DNA from: an uncultured Collinsella sp.
GTDB taxonomy: Bacteria > Actinomycetota > Coriobacteriia > Coriobacteriales > Coriobacteriaceae
Direction of reading: 5' to 3'
NCBI GenBank assembly: GCA_902482185.1
Contig: CABSZR010000006.1
Location: forward strand, 1-16,901
DNA: 16,901 nucleotides
A model generated the notes under the pieces. The model saw only the letters and a program-made list of their open reading frames with translations, was not told the DNA's origin and searched no databases. Position numbers and translations under genes: made by a program. Positions 1 through 7,854 of this stretch are shown piece after piece. The stretch's first letter is position 1, and every line of letters begins with the position of its first letter.

Positions 1-452
1 CCGTAGTAGAGGGTCGACTTCTTGGTCTGCGACGCCACACTAAAGGCAAGCGGGATCAAAACGACCACGCCGGCCTCAAAGAACACCGTGGTGCCGATGA
101 CCAAACCGGTGATGCCCAGCGCCCAACTGGAATGGCCCTGGCCAAAGGTGTCAATGAAGGTCTGGGCGATCTTCTTGGCGCCGCCGCTCTCCTCCAAAAT
201 CTGGCCAAACATCGATCCCAGGCCAATGAGCAAGGCGATGTTTTGCAGCGTGGTGCCCACGCCCTTGGTGACGGTGTCTGCCACCATATCGAGCGGCATG
301 CCGGCTCCGATACCGATCACGAGCGCCGAGACCATCATCGACAGCACGGGGTGCAGCTTGAACTTAATGATGAGCGCAAGCAGCAACGCGATGCCCACGA
401 TGGCGGCGATGACCAGCCTGGTGGGATCAGCCATAAACGTTGGGTCTGACAT
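1..452 (-). CDS. GntP-family gluconate/uronate:H+ symporter, N-terminal part (gene runs off the left edge)
   Basis: About 150 residues are visible. The protein starts MSDPTFMADPTRLVIAAI and continues with hydrophobic segments typical of the GntP family: a first helix near residues 13-31, a second near 38-52, then TLQNIALLIGLGSMFGQILEESGGA and the conserved GTTVFFEAGVVVLIPLAF stretch. Family members are inner-membrane proton symporters for gluconate and related sugar acids. The ATG at 450-452 follows GGAGGAAAG, a strong ribosome binding site. The internal ATG at residue 7 is a weaker alternative. The gene is divergent from a FadR-type regulator and its upstream region is packed with palindromes, so it is probably controlled by that regulator. 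The substrate could be gluconate, a ketogluconate or another aldonate; the sequence does not decide. The 3' end lies outside the window. Confidence 0.9.
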   Translation of the reverse strand, partial: MSDPTFMADPTRLVIAAIVGIALLLALIIKFKLHPVLSMMVSALVIGIGAGMPLDMVADTVTKGVGTTLQNIALLIGLGSMFGQILEESGGAKKIAQTFIDTFGQGHSSWALGITGLVIGTTVFFEAGVVVLIPLAFSVASQTKKSTLYY

Positions 453-561
453 CTTTCCTCCAATTCATCAGACCTTTTGAATTCATCTGATGACTATAGC
501 GTGTTTTGGAAAGGTCTGATGTTTCATTTTGGAATTTGTTCGAAATACATCTGATGTATTT
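444..561. promoter_or_regulatory. Array of five FadR-type operator palindromes between gntP-like gene and its divergent regulator
   Basis: Five related sites share the core RTCWGAY. They are centred at 447 (GTCTGAC, inside the first codons of the permease), 470 (CATCAGACC), 488 (TCATCTGATGA), 517 (GGTCTGATG) and 552. The site at 552 is a perfect 19-bp palindrome, AAATACATCTGATGTATTT (543-561). Short palindromes with a single central base are normal for FadR-subfamily GntR proteins, although this core is not the classical TGGTNNGACCA. Assignment to the adjacent regulator rests on position. Confidence 0.7.
493..498 (-). promoter_or_regulatory. Putative -10 element of the gntP-like gene
   Basis: On the minus strand TATAGT matches the -10 consensus at five of six positions and lies about 40 bases upstream of the permease start codon. 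No convincing -35 box is seen. Palindromes centred at 488 and 517 would cover the transcription start and the -35 region respectively, which fits repression by the divergent FadR-type protein. Confidence 0.4.
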
Positions 562-686
562 GGTAAACGGTCGTATTTGCGCTGCGAACGGTATATCTAA
601 GCCGCCCGACTCAAATCCAGCGGCCAATATCGCATCCGTGGTGCGCTAAAATAGCTCAGATGAATTTTGTAATGAAAGGTATAGCT

Positions 687-1379
687 ATGGCCCGCGCCGA
701 ATCGGGACTCCCCGAGCAAATATCGGAGAAAATCATTCAATTGATTCTGGATGAACACCTTGAGCAAGGCAATCGCCTGCCCAAGGAAACCGTGCTGGTC
801 GAGCGCTTGGGCGCCGGCAGGAGCACCGTGCGCGAGGCCATGAAGTTGCTGCAGTCGCGCAATATCGTGCGCATTAAGCAGGGTTCGGGCACCTATGTGG
901 CGTCAAACCCCGGCGTTGCCGACGACCCGCTGGGCTTTACCTTTATCGACGACAAGCAGCGTCTGGCGCGCGACCTACTCGAGGTGCGCTTTATGATCGA
1001 GCCGCAGATGGCCAGCATGGCCGCAGAGCACGCAACTAACGACCAGGTCGTCTGTATCAAAGAGCTCTGCGACGAATCCGAGCGCCTGGCCGAGGCCGAT
1101 GAGGATTACTCCGCCGCCGACACCGCGTTCCACAATGCCATTGCCGAAAGCTCCGGAAACCTCGTCGTTCCCCGCCTGATGGGCGTGCTCAAGGCATCCG
1201 TCCCCCTCTTTATCGACGTGACCGGCAAAAAGCTCGTCGAGGAAACTATCCGCACGCACCGCGATGTGGCCGACGCCATCGCCTCGCGCAACCCCACCGC
1301 CGCGCACGACGCGATGTATCTGCACCTGGTGTATAACCGCAACATGATTGCGGAGGGCACGCAGACACAGAGCGAATAG
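687..1379 (+). CDS. FadR-subfamily GntR transcriptional regulator
   Basis: A 230-residue regulator. An N-terminal winged helix-turn-helix (about residues 8-72) contains LPKETVLVERLGAGRSTVRE and the wing IKQGSGTYV. An FCD ligand-binding domain follows (about 92-218). Its usual metal ligands can be proposed as Asp145 and His149 (in ADTAFHNAIAESSGN), His191 and His213. Such proteins normally repress sugar-acid or organic-acid genes and release DNA when the acid binds. The start at 687 is chosen because GAAAGG lies about seven bases upstream and the protein then begins MARAESGLPEQISEKI. In-frame ATGs at 660 and 672 lack a good ribosome binding site. It diverges from the gntP-like gene, whose control region carries five palindromes, so local control and autoregulation are likely. 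It converges on the minus-strand series with 33 bases between stop codons and no clear terminator. Confidence 0.9.
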   Translation: MARAESGLPEQISEKIIQLILDEHLEQGNRLPKETVLVERLGAGRSTVREAMKLLQSRNIVRIKQGSGTYVASNPGVADDPLGFTFIDDKQRLARDLLEVRFMIEPQMASMAAEHATNDQVVCIKELCDESERLAEADEDYSAADTAFHNAIAESSGNLVVPRLMGVLKASVPLFIDVTGKKLVEETIRTHRDVADAIASRNPTAAHDAMYLHLVYNRNMIAEGTQTQSE

Positions 1380-1412
1380 ACATCCGCGCGGCAAGAGCGA
1401 CATGTCAACCAA

Positions 1413-3107
1413 CTAAACGACGACAACGCACGTAGCGAGCTTGCTGACGCCCGCGCCTATAACGTATTTCACGGCCGGAATCACCGTCTTGCCGCAATCG
1501 ATATTTGTATTTGCCTCGGGTCGAAGCAAGACGCGCTCGCCTTCCGTTTGGCCCACGGCATCGACACGACAGGCTGCATCGATATCCTCCAACGTCACCC
1601 AATGGTAATCACCCGGTACCGCAAAGCCCGCGTCAAAGGCGACGCACTCCACAGCGCTTTTTACAACATGATTACGAAGTTGCCCGTTCGCAAGAGAAAT
1701 CACCTCGGTCACCACATCGATACCGGGGCACGGACTCCAACTTGTCCGCACGGCGCGACGGCCGTCATCGAGTGTTACGACCTCGCTTTTATCCACACCG
1801 TCACGAACAAATACGCGCCCGCCAACCACAAATGCCAGCATGCTGTCGGGCGCCGCTTCCCCGAGCGAACGCTGCGAGCGCGCAACGCTAAAGCCAAACC
1901 GCGTCGAATAGGCAAACTTGCTGTACTTGTTATCGGACTGGGCAAATGGGTGTCCCGGGACGCAGCCGCTCGGATACAGCACGACCTCCCCCGCATCATC
2001 GCGCGCAACCAGGGCCGTCTTTCCCAGCGCATCGTCGGCAGCACGCGGAGGAAGCGCAAGTTCAGTTTCGGATACGCTCCAAAACCGGTCATCCTCGGGA
2101 AGCGCCAGGCACGCAAACGCCATCAGGCACCAGTACGGCGAACCGGCGGCGTTATATCCTTCGCACATGTGCTGGTTGGGATACTTGTAACCCAGCGAAA
2201 GCACGTGACCATTGTCACAGATGCTGCTTGGGTCCCAGGCCTTTATATTTCTAACAATGAGGCCCTTGAGCGTTCCGATGTCAAAATTTCGCCCCAAACA
2301 GACGCCCGCCGCCGCGACAATCGACCAAAAGCCCGACTGCGCAAAGCGATAGACCATCGAGCGCCCATACGGCACCGCCTCGCCACGCGCCGAGAATAGC
2401 TTGACGTAATCGGCCGCAAACAGCTTGAGCCTATTAAGGTAAGCGGCAGCCCTCACGGCATCGTGGCTTCCGAACTTCCAGATGTACAGGATTGAGAAAA
2501 ACTGAAACGTCATGGCATTGTAGTAATCGGGCAAGCCCGTCGGCCCATCCTTGTACCAGCCGTCGCCGTCATAAAAATCGTCGAGTGCCCGAAGGTCCTC
2601 GTCTAGAATTTGTTGGCTATAAGACATACCGAGCTCGCGCAGAGCAAGGTTAACGAGCGCCTGAAACCATAGCCAGTTACCGGCAGGGCAGCTGTGATCA
2701 TTGATTTTTCCGAGCCATGCCGCAGCGCGCTCACGCTGCCCATCGCTCAACGGCTCCCAAAGCACATTGGGGGCTAGCAAGAGCGCGTATGCGATGGCAG
2801 CCATCTCAACGAACTTCTGGTCGTGGTCGCGACAATCGCCCCAATAGGCACCCGACTGAGGATCGGTACCCGCAATGAGCCCATCGCAATAAATGCGCTC
2901 GAAAGTCCCGCCGGCACTTTGGGAGCCGCCTGCCCAATACGGGGCCAAGCCCCACAACGGCCGCGCCCATGCCTCCATGGGAATGACCTCGTCCTCGTAC
3001 TGCGCTCCACCACCAGCAAGATAGAGCAACGCCTCGCTGTCGCCATAGTTCGGCAGCAGCGGATTCAAATAGTCGAAAAGTATCTGCGAAAGCGCTTTTC
3101 TATCCAT
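1413..3107 (-). CDS. DUF2264 family protein, distal copy (candidate cytoplasmic glucuronidase-type hydrolase)
   Basis: A 564-residue protein with family hallmarks in order: ARPLWGLAPYWAGG (48-61), GWYKDG (183-188) with Asp194 eleven residues on, YGRSMVYRFAQSGFWS (247-262), EGYNAAGSPYW (316-326), LALPEDDRFW and KYSKFAYSTRFGF. The first 340 residues look like a helical (alpha/alpha) barrel and the rest like a beta-sandwich. There is no signal peptide, so it should be cytoplasmic. The family was long uncharacterised. As I recall it overlaps CAZy GH154, which contains beta-glucuronidases; that link needs checking. The ATG at 3107 follows GGAGGATTGAAGG. It is the last gene of the minus-strand series, 88 bases after the GH28-like gene, and has a paralogue at the other end (13474-15288). 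Confidence 0.85.
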   Translation of the reverse strand: MDRKALSQILFDYLNPLLPNYGDSEALLYLAGGGAQYEDEVIPMEAWARPLWGLAPYWAGGSQSAGGTFERIYCDGLIAGTDPQSGAYWGDCRDHDQKFVEMAAIAYALLLAPNVLWEPLSDGQRERAAAWLGKINDHSCPAGNWLWFQALVNLALRELGMSYSQQILDEDLRALDDFYDGDGWYKDGPTGLPDYYNAMTFQFFSILYIWKFGSHDAVRAAAYLNRLKLFAADYVKLFSARGEAVPYGRSMVYRFAQSGFWSIVAAAGVCLGRNFDIGTLKGLIVRNIKAWDPSSICDNGHVLSLGYKYPNQHMCEGYNAAGSPYWCLMAFACLALPEDDRFWSVSETELALPPRAADDALGKTALVARDDAGEVVLYPSGCVPGHPFAQSDNKYSKFAYSTRFGFSVARSQRSLGEAAPDSMLAFVVGGRVFVRDGVDKSEVVTLDDGRRAVRTSWSPCPGIDVVTEVISLANGQLRNHVVKSAVECVAFDAGFAVPGDYHWVTLEDIDAACRVDAVGQTEGERVLLRPEANTNIDCGKTVIPAVKYVIGAGVSKLATCVVVV

Positions 3108-3195
3108 CCTTCAATCCTCCTAGAGCAAGCTCGGCCGTAAAGAGCGACTCCTATCTACGCACACGAGCGAAGAGCCTCAGTTTGCCATACATATG

Positions 3196-4425
3196 CTATT
3201 TCTGCTTTTTGTACAGCACCTCGGCAACGACCTCGGACCGCTCTGCGCATCGAGCGCCGCGGAACAACTCACTGGTAGCACACTCATATACGACATCTTT
3301 TTCCAAAAGAGAGCTGTTGTCGCTCATTTGGACAAACGGCTTCCCGGCGTTCATCACATCGGGCTCGTACGAAATCTGGCAATCGTTAAACTCGAGCAGA
3401 CCGGGCACCGCTTCGTTTCCGTTAAAGAACGAGCTCATGGTCACGCCCTGCGCTTTGCAGCCCTCAAAGTGCATATCTACCAGCGGACGCTTGGTTTGAT
3501 AGCCCTTCTCGGATCCAAAGTCGTAGTTGATCAAACGCCCCGGATTGACAAACGAACAGTTGTGCAAGCGCCAACTGCACGAATCGCCACGATACACATC
3601 ACCGGCGGGCGAATAGTATTTGACCGCCGCATGCATATGGTGAGTACCTTCGAGGATATGCTCATACTCGCCCGGACCGACAAAGCGGCAAGAATCGACC
3701 AGCAGGTTTATGCAACCCAGGCGAATGGCATTGCATGCGGTATTGAGCAGGCAGTCCTCGACGACGACATTGCGCGCGTCGAAACCGGCGACACAATCGT
3801 CTCCCGTCTTGAGCGTGCACGAACGGATCGCGACGTTGTTGCAGTGGTGGATGTTCAGCCCGTCGTGACCGCCCAGAATGCTCACGCGCTCAATAAACAC
3901 GTTGTCGCACGAGTCGATCTGATGGCTCCAATTTGCACTGCGCACAAAGGTGTAGCCCTTAAGCGTCACATTGCGGCACCGGCAGATGCGGATACCCATG
4001 GCGCCGCGAAAGCCCTCCTCCCCTGCCGGGTCGGTGCAATCGACGCCGTCAAAGAAGCTGCCGGGCTCGCCCACGATCGTAACGTTTTGGGCATCGGCCA
4101 CCGTCAGCAGCGCACGCGTATAGTGCGGGGGAAGGCGCTGAATACGCACGATCTCGGGGTCGGTCGCATAACGCAGCGTAGTTGGGATATCCCAATCGGT
4201 ATAGTCGGCAATCTCGTCAGAGCCCCGGATGGTCGCCCCGGCCTCAAGATACAGCTCGGTATCGCCGTACATGCGAATCGATCCGACACGATACGTACCG
4301 GCCGGAACAACGACGCGAGCACCCTGCGCGTCACGCGCACGGTCTAAAATCTCCTGAAACTCAGCCGTCACGCAACGGCTGCGGTCTGCGAGCTCGGCAG
4401 GAACACGAAGGATAGTGAGAGACAT
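3196..4425 (-). CDS. GH28-like right-handed beta-helix protein
   Basis: A 409-residue protein. Its N-terminus (VVVPAGTYRVGSIRMYGDTELYLEAGATI) is the usual entry to a pectin-type parallel beta-helix, and repeated rungs (NVTLKGYTF, NVFIERVSI, NVAIRSCTL, NVVVEDCLL) follow. HDGLNIHHC (Asp188) and TGDDC (Asp209, Asp210) line up with the NTD and DD catalytic regions of GH28 polygalacturonases. The GHG and RIK elements are not clear; ACNAIRLG (230-237) sits where they would be. There is no signal peptide, so it would act on imported oligosaccharides. The ATG at 4425 has GAAAGG about eight bases upstream. A longer in-frame ORF reaching 4698 overlaps the upstream GH43 gene and is rejected. Related beta-helix hydrolases or epimerases remain possible. 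Confidence 0.8.
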   Translation of the reverse strand: MSLTILRVPAELADRSRCVTAEFQEILDRARDAQGARVVVPAGTYRVGSIRMYGDTELYLEAGATIRGSDEIADYTDWDIPTTLRYATDPEIVRIQRLPPHYTRALLTVADAQNVTIVGEPGSFFDGVDCTDPAGEEGFRGAMGIRICRCRNVTLKGYTFVRSANWSHQIDSCDNVFIERVSILGGHDGLNIHHCNNVAIRSCTLKTGDDCVAGFDARNVVVEDCLLNTACNAIRLGCINLLVDSCRFVGPGEYEHILEGTHHMHAAVKYYSPAGDVYRGDSCSWRLHNCSFVNPGRLINYDFGSEKGYQTKRPLVDMHFEGCKAQGVTMSSFFNGNEAVPGLLEFNDCQISYEPDVMNAGKPFVQMSDNSSLLEKDVVYECATSELFRGARCAERSEVVAEVLYKKQK

Positions 4426-4450
4426 ATCAGTCCTTTCGTATCTCAATGGC

Positions 4451-5395
4451 TCAATGGCCATCGATCGACAAATCGGGGCCAAAATCGCTCCATGCGATTT
4501 CAATCGGGTCATGCTTGATAGGTAAAAACGTAACGGGAAGTATCGAATAGCCCGATGCCCCCAGATCGTCAGGATCCCAATGATCGAGGAGCACATAATG
4601 ACGCCCACCGGCCTTAAACAGACAAGTTGCCTGGCCATCGTAGGTGCTTCTGGCGCGATCGCCCACGCAGGGGTTATCGATGAGCTTCCACGGCCCAATC
4701 ATCTGCGGCGCCGTGCCAAATAGAGCCGGATTCGCCCGCCAGCCGGTGCATCCGCTTGTAAGCAGATAGAGCTGGCCACATGCACTCAACACGCAGGGAG
4801 ACTCTCGTTCTTGCTCGGAAAAAACGCGAACGAAACCGCCCAGGACGCCTTCGTAGTCGTCGGTAAGCGGTGCGACGTGCAGCGTTTTATTACCCTCGGA
4901 GCTACAGATAAGGTATGCAGAACCTCCGTGCTGCTCATACAGCGTGAAATCCCTGCTGTCCTGGCCGCAGGGTCTAAACACATTCACAAGCTCAAAGGGG
5001 CCCGTCGGAGCATCGGACGTGGCAACACCCACGCCGGCGAAACGATAGCGCGCATCGTCCGCATGAAACCAAAGGACACAGCGACCCGTCTTGGCATTAA
5101 ACAGCACGCGTGGTCGCTCCATCACGCCCGAGGGCCTTAAGACATCGTATTCACTCGCGCGCTGCGAGCAAAACACTAGACCGCAGTCGTCCCAGTCGAC
5201 AAGGTTGGTCGAGCGATAGCAGCGAATACCAATCGCATCCATACGGCGGTTGACGGTTTTACCCGATTTATCCTCCCCATACCAATAAAAAACGGTTTTT
5301 CCCGCTGCTTCGATAGGAAGAATCCATCCGCCATGAGCCTGTATGGGTCTACCGGTCGAATCTTGCCAAAGCGTCCCGTTCTTTTGGGCACTCAT
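4451..5395 (-). CDS. GH43-type glycosidase resembling exo-beta-1,3-galactanases (subfamily 24-like)
   Basis: A 314-residue single-domain five-bladed beta-propeller candidate. Features are IQAHGGWIL (18-26), FYWYGEDKSG, MERPRVLFNAKTG with Glu93, ERESPCVL with Glu198, LLTSGCTGWRANPA and TYDGQATCLF with Gln255. In exo-beta-1,3-galactanases of this group the general acid is Glu and a Gln takes the place of the usual Asp base; Glu93, Glu198 and Gln255 fit that pattern. It would trim beta-1,3-galactan or a related galactose-containing oligosaccharide. No signal peptide is present, so it should be cytoplasmic. Its ATG overlaps the stop of the upstream gene as ATGA (5392-5395), indicating translational coupling to the F5/8-like protein. 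The subfamily call comes from motif memory rather than an alignment. Confidence 0.75.
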   Translation of the reverse strand: MSAQKNGTLWQDSTGRPIQAHGGWILPIEAAGKTVFYWYGEDKSGKTVNRRMDAIGIRCYRSTNLVDWDDCGLVFCSQRASEYDVLRPSGVMERPRVLFNAKTGRCVLWFHADDARYRFAGVGVATSDAPTGPFELVNVFRPCGQDSRDFTLYEQHGGSAYLICSSEGNKTLHVAPLTDDYEGVLGGFVRVFSEQERESPCVLSACGQLYLLTSGCTGWRANPALFGTAPQMIGPWKLIDNPCVGDRARSTYDGQATCLFKAGGRHYVLLDHWDPDDLGASGYSILPVTFLPIKHDPIEIAWSDFGPDLSIDGH

Positions 5396-6207
5396 CGAAG
5401 GACCTCACCGTTGGCGGAAGTAAGCACTCGACCCCAAATCTCAATCTGGCTTAACCCGGGAAACCCGTCCTCATCGATTTTGACAAGATTTTGCAGCTTG
5501 ACCCACGAAACGATACGCCCTCCCAGATCAAACGTTTGCCGCGCTCCCGTCTTCTTGAGCGCCAGATCGGTAACAGAACCGTCCGAGAGCTCCAGTTGCA
5601 CCTGGCGCCAGCATGTATCGTGCGGAAAATCAGCGCGAAGGTACAGCCGCAGTTCATCTGCGTTAACCGGCTCTCCAAAATCAATCTTGAGCCATGCATC
5701 CGCACGTCCGGCGACACTCCACGACTCGTGCGGCCAACTTCCGTGATTTGACGTCTCCATCACGCCGTCAATCACGTTGCGGGCAACAAACTGGGGGTTA
5801 TCCATGGGAACATTTGAGGTCACGTGTGGATAAACGCCTGTCATGTCCTCGCAGTCGCACGCGTTGAGCGAAAGGTTGCGCCAAGCAGCGGCTTCGCGAG
5901 GGTCTTCCCGTCGAACGTATGCAAAATGCCGATCGCCCTCAAACGCCCATCCCTTGCCGTAGGCTTTCTGACGGCATCCAAGTGGAATCGGAAATTCAAA
6001 CGAATCCTCGGTCATGAGGACATGGCTTTCTGCAAGCGAGGCATCGAGCCTCAACACAAGGCGAACCGGATGGGTATCGCAGCGAACGACGAGTTTGTCG
6101 CCGGGTAGATACTCCCCTCGCCATGCCAATGTCACCTCGTCCTCTTGCTCAGCGGCATACACGACTTCGCCCGTAGCCCGAACGACACTCAAGCTGAGCA
6201 CAGACAT
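5392..6207 (-). CDS. Free-standing F5/8 type C (discoidin-like) carbohydrate-binding protein
   Basis: A 271-residue protein. A beta-rich N-terminal half (1-100) is unrecognised. From about 105 to 262 there is a galactose-binding-like jelly-roll domain: FVARNVIDGVMETSNHGSW, ADAWLKIDFGEPVNADELRLYLRADFP, RQVQLELSDGS and GLSQIEIWG. Such domains usually hang from secreted glycosidases and bind sugars. Here there is no catalytic domain and no signal peptide, which is unusual. It is 12 bases downstream of the GH43 gene and overlaps the next GH43 gene by four bases, so it may be an accessory subunit of one of those enzymes. The N-terminal half could also be a catalytic fold I do not recognise. The ATG at 6207 follows AGAGGATAT. 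Confidence 0.7.
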   Translation of the reverse strand: MSVLSLSVVRATGEVVYAAEQEDEVTLAWRGEYLPGDKLVVRCDTHPVRLVLRLDASLAESHVLMTEDSFEFPIPLGCRQKAYGKGWAFEGDRHFAYVRREDPREAAAWRNLSLNACDCEDMTGVYPHVTSNVPMDNPQFVARNVIDGVMETSNHGSWPHESWSVAGRADAWLKIDFGEPVNADELRLYLRADFPHDTCWRQVQLELSDGSVTDLALKKTGARQTFDLGGRIVSWVKLQNLVKIDEDGFPGLSQIEIWGRVLTSANGEVLR

Positions 6208-6219
6208 ATATCCTCTTCT

Positions 6220-7851
6220 CTATCGATCGCGATATGAAAACGAACCGAATGTCGCCGTTGAGCTCTTGTCCCACATATCGATGCATGAAAGACCGACGAC
6301 CATGCCGGTATAGGCAGGAAAGCCGACGTGCTCGTCGGACAGCACCGAAGCATCGAGCACTAGCGGAGCCCCCGCCCCGTCGGCCACAAAGCTGCGACTG
6401 TCCCCGTCAAGCGAATAGAAGAAGCGCATGTCATAGCCATCGACTTCGACGCCAAGCTCAAGCGCCTCGACATCGTCGGGAACCACAATACCAGCATCGC
6501 CCAGAGGCATGCCGTAGGTCCCCCTGTCACACGTCATAACCTGGAGCACGCGACAGGACCGCTTATCATCCCACGTAAGATGCAGATAATAGAATGCACG
6601 CGAGTCGTATTCGCAGATCAAACCCGCCATTTGGTTGTAATGACGCGGGGCAAACCTCACCGTGCATCGCGCGGTCCATGCATGGCTGCAAACGCGACGG
6701 ACGAGTTTTGACTGCTGATGTGCCGAGCTCGGCGACTCGCCGCCCTTGAGCGTAAGACCTTCGGGACCGACGCTCCACCAACCACCATCGCGATAACGGC
6801 AGCAAAGCCACTCTTCCTGCCAGAGTCTATCCGCATCATCGAAAGTTGTGTCGTAGGACATAGATTCGCTTGGTGCGGAAACCTCTCCCTGCACATCAAA
6901 CATGACCGGGGCCGTGCAGGCACCCTCTGCCAGACGCGGCCACCCATCTTGCCATACAATCCGCGCCATACCGGTCTCGCGGCCAAGCACAGAGTAGCCC
7001 GATTCATGTTCATCGAATGCATGCTTGGAGCCATCGCGCTGAGGCAGATAGCGACTGCATAAAAACGAGACGTACCACGAACCGTCGGGCGCCTGTGCAA
7101 AGTTGCCATGTCCCGTACGGCGCAAGGGGCTGTCGCTCAACCAAGCGCACACAAGCGGTTCGGGACACATCTCATACGGGCCCCAAAGTTCGTGCGAGCG
7201 AGCCATACGGATTCTATGGCGACGACCCGTACCGCCTTCGGCACAGGCAATGTAATACCACTGGTCATGCTTGAGCACATGCGGACCCTCGCGCAGCCAG
7301 TTGACCGCATCACCGTTATCCAAAACAACCTGAGCTTCACCGATTAGGCCGTCCTCAAGCGAAAACTCCTGCATTACCAGGCCGTTGAATTTGTGATGGC
7401 CATCAATGGGACGAGGATCCCATTGGGGGTTGATAACGTAATGCCGACCGTTCTCGTGGAAGAACCCGGGGTCGAAACCAGATGCATTGACAAAGACCGG
7501 CTTAGACCAAGGGCCGTGTGGATCGCGCGCAGTTACCACATAGTTGCATACGTCCTTGAATACGCCATCAATCTGATAGGCAATGGTATATGTGAGCCAA
7601 AAAAGATTGTTTGTCTCATCATAGGAAAGATCGGGGGCCCAGACGCCAGCCGAATCGCGAACACCGCGAAGGTCCAAATCGGGCAGCGCGCCGCCGATAG
7701 AGTGCCAGGTAATCAAATCGTCAGATTCGTAGAGCGAAACCGCCGGCACCCATTGAAACGTCGACGTGGCGAGATAGTACTTTCCGTGCGCTTGACACAG
7801 GCACGGATCTGGATGAAAACCTCGAAGCACGGGATTGGCGATCGTTGTCAT
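6220..7851 (-). CDS. GH43 beta-xylosidase / alpha-L-arabinofuranosidase (subfamily 11-like)
   Basis: A 543-residue enzyme, about the length of the two-domain XynB-type beta-xylosidases. The N-terminal propeller begins NPVLRGFHPDPC with catalytic-base Asp15, then SGFDPGFFHENG with Asp127 and REGPHVLKHDQWYY with acid Glu188. This spacing agrees closely with the known triad of the Selenomonas enzyme (Asp14, Asp127, Glu186). A C-terminal beta-sandwich (about 325-540) contributes to the pocket in this group. It should release terminal xylose or arabinofuranose from short oligosaccharides. No signal peptide is present. The start at 7851 has GGGAAAGGG upstream and lies three bases after the HAD stop codon, so the two genes are tightly linked. 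Confidence 0.88.
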   Translation of the reverse strand: MTTIANPVLRGFHPDPCLCQAHGKYYLATSTFQWVPAVSLYESDDLITWHSIGGALPDLDLRGVRDSAGVWAPDLSYDETNNLFWLTYTIAYQIDGVFKDVCNYVVTARDPHGPWSKPVFVNASGFDPGFFHENGRHYVINPQWDPRPIDGHHKFNGLVMQEFSLEDGLIGEAQVVLDNGDAVNWLREGPHVLKHDQWYYIACAEGGTGRRHRIRMARSHELWGPYEMCPEPLVCAWLSDSPLRRTGHGNFAQAPDGSWYVSFLCSRYLPQRDGSKHAFDEHESGYSVLGRETGMARIVWQDGWPRLAEGACTAPVMFDVQGEVSAPSESMSYDTTFDDADRLWQEEWLCCRYRDGGWWSVGPEGLTLKGGESPSSAHQQSKLVRRVCSHAWTARCTVRFAPRHYNQMAGLICEYDSRAFYYLHLTWDDKRSCRVLQVMTCDRGTYGMPLGDAGIVVPDDVEALELGVEVDGYDMRFFYSLDGDSRSFVADGAGAPLVLDASVLSDEHVGFPAYTGMVVGLSCIDMWDKSSTATFGSFSYRDR

Positions 7852-7854
7852 CGG

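Noticed and set aside
22..480. Plus-strand open frame at the left edge
   Set aside because: The minus strand encodes a clear GntP-family permease here; the plus-strand frame is its shadow.
562..578. GTAAACGGT near the FadR promoter as a LacI operator
   Set aside because: Only one half-site fits; the right half is absent and the region belongs to the FadR-type operator array.
1380..1412. Bidirectional terminator between the FadR-type and DUF2264 genes
   Set aside because: The genes converge here but no inverted repeat or T-run could be found in these 33 bases.
3193..4347. 384-codon open frame on the plus strand
   Set aside because: It lies antisense to the GH28-like gene, has no recognisable domain, and its composition is that of a high-GC shadow frame.
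4426..4698. N-terminal extension of the GH28-like protein
   Set aside because: It would overlap the upstream GH43 by almost 250 bases; the ATG at 4425 has a good ribosome binding site and starts right before the beta-helix.
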